Source: JAGLSB01 sp023135955 (GTDB taxonomy: Bacteria; Bacteroidota; Bacteroidia; Bacteroidales; GCA-2748055). Taken from it: 18,169 bases of DNA. Below, piece by piece: positions 15,443 through 18,169 of this stretch (its first letter is position 1; every line of letters begins with the position of its first letter). The stretch spans positions 1 to 18,169 of the forward strand of contig DAOVIO010000074.1 of the NCBI GenBank assembly GCA_030673645.1. The letters run 5' to 3'. Both the position numbers and the translations under genes were made by a program. The notes below the pieces were generated by a model. The model did not search any database and was not told the DNA's origin. It saw only the letters and a program-made list of their open reading frames with translations.

Positions 15443-17863
15443 TTAGAATTTTATTGAAACTCCCGACATAAAATGAATTCCAGCCTGGGGATAATATCCA
15501 TCCATCATTTGTTCCATACCTCCCGAATAATATCTATAAATCCATGCATTTGATTCATAAATATGATTGAAAAGATTGATAATCATAAAGTTAAATCTTA
15601 GCTCTTTGATGTATTTTGTGTTGATATTGTAATTAATAATTAAATCATTTATAAACCAAGAATCCAATTCTCTTTCCACAGATGAAGTATTATCCAAATA
15701 CTGTTTACTAACTAATTTGGACTGTAGGTTAATATTCAGATCTTTCAGCAGACTCAAAGTAAGAAAACTTCCAGCTGTAAGAAAGGGTGAAAAGGCAATA
15801 TCCGTCTCTCCTAATTGACTTTCATATTGATAAACCTCAGTATCGGGATCATTCCAATAATCCCAGTTATCGACATAAGAAGTTAGATTTGAAATTTTAT
15901 TCCGGCTCAAGGTCATATTCCCTTTCCATTCAAAATATTTTCCAAAATTAAGTGAAGTGGAAACTTCTACTCCGGCCCTGTAGCTATCCTTCACATTGGT
16001 CATTACAGGTGCTCCAACATCATTTATTTCACCGGTAAGAACAAGCTGATTTTCATAATCCATGAAATAAAAGTTTATTTCTGTCTTAAAATGATTCCCA
16101 ATTAAGTGATAACCCATTTCATAATCATATAAGGTTTCATATTTAGGAATAGGTTGATTAGGATCTGCATCCACAAAATTACTTCTGTTCGGTTCTCTAT
16201 TGGCTATCGAAAAGGAAGCATAGAGCCTGTTTCCATGATTAGGCCTGAAATTTATTCCAATTTTCGGATTCAGAAAAAAGAAATGATGTTCCTGACTAAT
16301 ATCCCTTGAATCATCGTCAATACCTTCAATTTCATAATCAATATTCCTGAGCTGAAGATCTCCATATGCATTTAGTGATGAACTCAAATTATAATTTATC
16401 TTAGCATAAACATTATATTCGGGCTTTGTTCCAGTATTTTCATACCATCGATAACCTTTTTCTGAATTCCCCGGATATTGAGCCCATATAAGCTCCCCAA
16501 AATGATCGCCAACATATTTATTTACACTACCACCAAAATTTGCAGTGTAATTTTCCTCATGATAATTAAGTGAAAAAATTAGTCCATAGAAATCATTATC
16601 CAACCATTTTTGTCTTATAATATCAGTATTTTGAATAAGTTGATCACCAATAGTCGGATAATCTATATGATAATACAAAAGATCTGCGTCCTCCTTATAT
16701 TCTTCATAATAACCAGCACCTTTTGTGTAATGTAAAGCTGTATTTAAACTAAGTTCATTAGATATAAATTGTGAAACCGATATGTGATAATGCTGTTGTT
16801 CATAATGATCAATCTGGTTATCATAGAACTTCTTCTGACCAGAAAAATTGGTATATTCTCCCATAGGATTATAAGTGCGGTTATCATCTAGCATATAGGA
16901 TGGCACACCACCCCACGACTGATATACCTCTTCAATACCTGAGAAGTTTTTAAATTTGATAAGAGTTTTTTCACTTTGGTAGGCTGCTGAAATATAATAT
17001 GATTTTAAATCGCTTCTTGATCTGTCAATATATCCATCAGAATAAATATCTGATAGCCGAAGATTAAAACTAAAATGATCATCAACCAAACCTGTCCCTG
17101 CTGAAATACTTGTTTTAAAAGTATTGAATGAACCATAACCTGCGTCAATTTGGGTATATGCTTCTTTCTGCAAACCTATGGTCTTAAAATTCACACTGGC
17201 TCCAAATGCAGCTGCCCCATTGGTTGAAGTCCCAACACCTCTTTGAATTTGAATGTCCTCTACAGAAGTCGCAAGATCAGGCATATTTACCCACCATACG
17301 CCATGAGACTCTGAATCGTTCAATGGAATCCCATCAACAGTAATATTGATACGGTTGGCATCGGTACCCCGAATTCTAAAACCTGAATAACCTATTCCAT
17401 GTCCTGCATCTGACGTAGAAACCAGGGAAGGGCTTAAAGATAATAGTGTAGGAATATCCTGACCAAAATTTTTAGATTCAATATCTTCCCTTACAATTAA
17501 ATCAAATGCAACAGGATCTTTTTCTCCTGCCCTTATGGATTTTACAACCACTTCATCCATTAGGTATTTGGTTCTGCGCATTACTATTTTAATCTCAAAA
17601 TCATCATCAACAAAAAATTCCCTTTCCGCTGTTTCATAACCAATAAATGATGCATTTATGATATACTTTCCCTTCATTAAATTCTGGAATTCAAACTCAC
17701 CAGATTTACCAGTAATATTTCCGATATAAGAATCCGTAAAAAATACACTTGCTCCGTTGAGTGGATTTTCATTTTCATCCAAAACAATTCCAGATAAACG
17801 AAACTGTGAAAACAATTGTGTTGAACAAAAGAATAGCACAAACATTAATAATGCTCTGAACAT
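15443..17863 (-). CDS. TonB-dependent outer-membrane receptor, probable thiamine transporter
   Basis: Outer-membrane 22-strand barrel receptor that imports a scarce nutrient using TonB energy. The 806 residues carry a signal peptide (MFRALLMFVLFFCSTQLFSQ). A carboxypeptidase-regulatory-like domain follows (about 22-105, LSGIVLDENENPLNGASVFF). The plug (about 110-225) has GYSGFRIRGTDANRINITVDGIPLND (residues in GFRIRG and VDGIPL are typical) and IQIQRGVGTSTNGAAAFG. The beta-barrel ends in the terminal aromatic SGVSIKF needed for BAM-mediated insertion. A TPP riboswitch directly upstream indicates that the substrate is thiamine or a derivative; thiamine-regulated receptors of this sort are known in Bacteroides. 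No SusD partner or inner-membrane transporter follows. Receptor class is certain; the substrate is inferred from the riboswitch. Confidence 0.93.
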   Translation of the reverse strand: MFRALLMFVLFFCSTQLFSQFRLSGIVLDENENPLNGASVFFTDSYIGNITGKSGEFEFQNLMKGKYIINASFIGYETAEREFFVDDDFEIKIVMRRTKYLMDEVVVKSIRAGEKDPVAFDLIVREDIESKNFGQDIPTLLSLSPSLVSTSDAGHGIGYSGFRIRGTDANRINITVDGIPLNDSESHGVWWVNMPDLATSVEDIQIQRGVGTSTNGAAAFGASVNFKTIGLQKEAYTQIDAGYGSFNTFKTSISAGTGLVDDHFSFNLRLSDIYSDGYIDRSRSDLKSYYISAAYQSEKTLIKFKNFSGIEEVYQSWGGVPSYMLDDNRTYNPMGEYTNFSGQKKFYDNQIDHYEQQHYHISVSQFISNELSLNTALHYTKGAGYYEEYKEDADLLYYHIDYPTIGDQLIQNTDIIRQKWLDNDFYGLIFSLNYHEENYTANFGGSVNKYVGDHFGELIWAQYPGNSEKGYRWYENTGTKPEYNVYAKINYNLSSSLNAYGDLQLRNIDYEIEGIDDDSRDISQEHHFFFLNPKIGINFRPNHGNRLYASFSIANREPNRSNFVDADPNQPIPKYETLYDYEMGYHLIGNHFKTEINFYFMDYENQLVLTGEINDVGAPVMTNVKDSYRAGVEVSTSLNFGKYFEWKGNMTLSRNKISNLTSYVDNWDYWNDPDTEVYQYESQLGETDIAFSPFLTAGSFLTLSLLKDLNINLQSKLVSKQYLDNTSSVERELDSWFINDLIINYNINTKYIKELRFNFMIINLFNHIYESNAWIYRYYSGGMEQMMDGYYPQAGIHFMSGVSIKF

Positions 17864-17898
17864 AATAGGATTTTATTAAAAAGATAATTCAATAGATT

Positions 17899-17986
17899 TC
17901 TCCAAATTTCCCTTCGTCGGCATTATCCGAATCAGGTTCTAAGAGTATGATCTCAGCCCGCCATATTTAGGCACCCCCTTAGAGAG
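17899..17986 (-). ncRNA. TPP (THI-box) riboswitch controlling the TonB receptor
   Basis: Read on the minus strand, all conserved parts of the thiamine pyrophosphate aptamer occur in order: GGGGGTGCC after the closing stem, GGCTGAGA (complement of 17951-17956 for CTGAGA), AACCTGATTCGG, then GGATAATGCCG and CGAAGGGAA. TCTCTAA (17979-17985) can pair with TTTGGAGA (17899-17906) to close P1. The aptamer ends about 35 bases before the receptor ATG. There is no terminator hairpin with a U-tract in that gap, so control of translation initiation is more likely than premature termination. High TPP would be expected to lower expression. Confidence 0.96.
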
Positions 17987-18003
17987 ATTAATAAAATAGA
18001 TTA

Positions 18004-18034
18004 CAAATATAATTGTTTTTTTAATGTAAGCAAA
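18004..18034 (-). promoter_or_regulatory. Promoter of the TPP riboswitch / receptor transcript
   Basis: On the minus strand TTTG (18034-18031), a 19-bp spacer and TATATTTG (18011-18004) match the Bacteroidota -33/-7 consensus exactly, with ideal spacing. Transcription would start near 17997, just before the riboswitch, giving a leader of roughly 130 bases. Confidence 0.8.
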
Positions 18035-18041
18035 GGAATGA

Positions 18042-18169
18042 GGGGGAAGTTACGGGGGTTACGGGGGTACGGGGGTACGGGGTTACGGGGTTACGGGGGT
18101 ATGGGGTTATGGGGTTATGGGGGTACGGGGGTTCGGGGTTGTGGGGGCACAGGGGTATGGGAGTTACGG
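18042..18169. repeat. G-rich 8-bp tandem array (TTAYGGGG-like), runs off the window
   Basis: About fourteen runs of four or five G are separated by 3-5 bases, mostly TAC, TTAC, TAT or TTAT, giving units of the form (G/T)TA(C/T)GGGG with an 8-9 bp period. The central copies are nearly identical and the rightmost copies diverge (TTCGGGG, TTGTGGGG, CACAGGGG). All G runs are on the plus strand, so this strand could form G-quadruplexes. It begins 7 bp beyond the -33 box of the riboswitch promoter and continues past the right edge. No coding function is apparent. Confidence 0.9.

Noticed and set aside
17864..17898. Terminator hairpin between the TPP aptamer and the receptor start
   Set aside because: The segment is AT-rich with no stable stem followed by a U-tract, so transcriptional termination is not supported.

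Overview
The window looks like a chromosomal segment of a Bacteroidota bacterium, probably a Bacteroidales/Marinilabiliales-like or Cytophaga-like free-living relative. The evidence is AT-rich DNA, promoters of the Bacteroidota type (TTTG / TAnnTTTG), weak or absent Shine-Dalgarno sequences, a subtilisin ending in a type IX secretion sorting domain, a TonB-dependent receptor with an N-terminal carboxypeptidase-regulatory-like domain, and a large cytoplasmic hybrid histidine kinase. The exact genus cannot be read from the sequence. No prophage, transposase, CRISPR array, tRNA or rRNA is visible.

Left part (1-3127): a secreted peptidoglycan glucosaminidase with a C-terminal LysM start runs off the left edge on the minus strand. 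It is divergent from cytidine deaminase (cdd). cdd converges on a minus-strand panB / RluA-family pseudouridine synthase pair, and the gap between them holds a tandem and inverted repeat block. panB and dnaK diverge from a 266-bp region that carries a Bacteroidota-type promoter for panB and, for dnaK, a sigma-54-like -24/-12 element preceded by 8-bp-phased TGNCA repeats.

Middle part (3128-9188): dnaK ends at a clear intrinsic terminator. A co-directional run follows: a secreted MORN-type repeat protein, a T9SS-exported subtilisin-like protease, and xseA and xseB, the two subunits of exonuclease VII. The protease and xseA overlap by 26 bp, and xseA appears to start at TTG.

Right part (9255-18169): everything is on the minus strand. 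A trypsin-fold-like protein seems to have lost its catalytic residues. An OppA/DppA-type solute-binding lipoprotein lies 1 bp downstream of a 1059-residue hybrid sensor kinase, without permease genes. An 806-residue TonB-dependent receptor is preceded by a full thiamine pyrophosphate (TPP) riboswitch with a near-ideal promoter, so it is very probably an outer-membrane thiamine transporter. The window ends in a G-rich 8-bp tandem array directly upstream of that promoter.

Most genes are familiar housekeeping or transport genes. The points most worth a second look are the dnaK control region, the kinase/binding-protein pair with a degenerate N-terminal receiver, the catalytically dead protease homologue, the TPP-controlled receptor without its usual partners, and several unrelated short-unit repeat arrays in the intergenic gaps.
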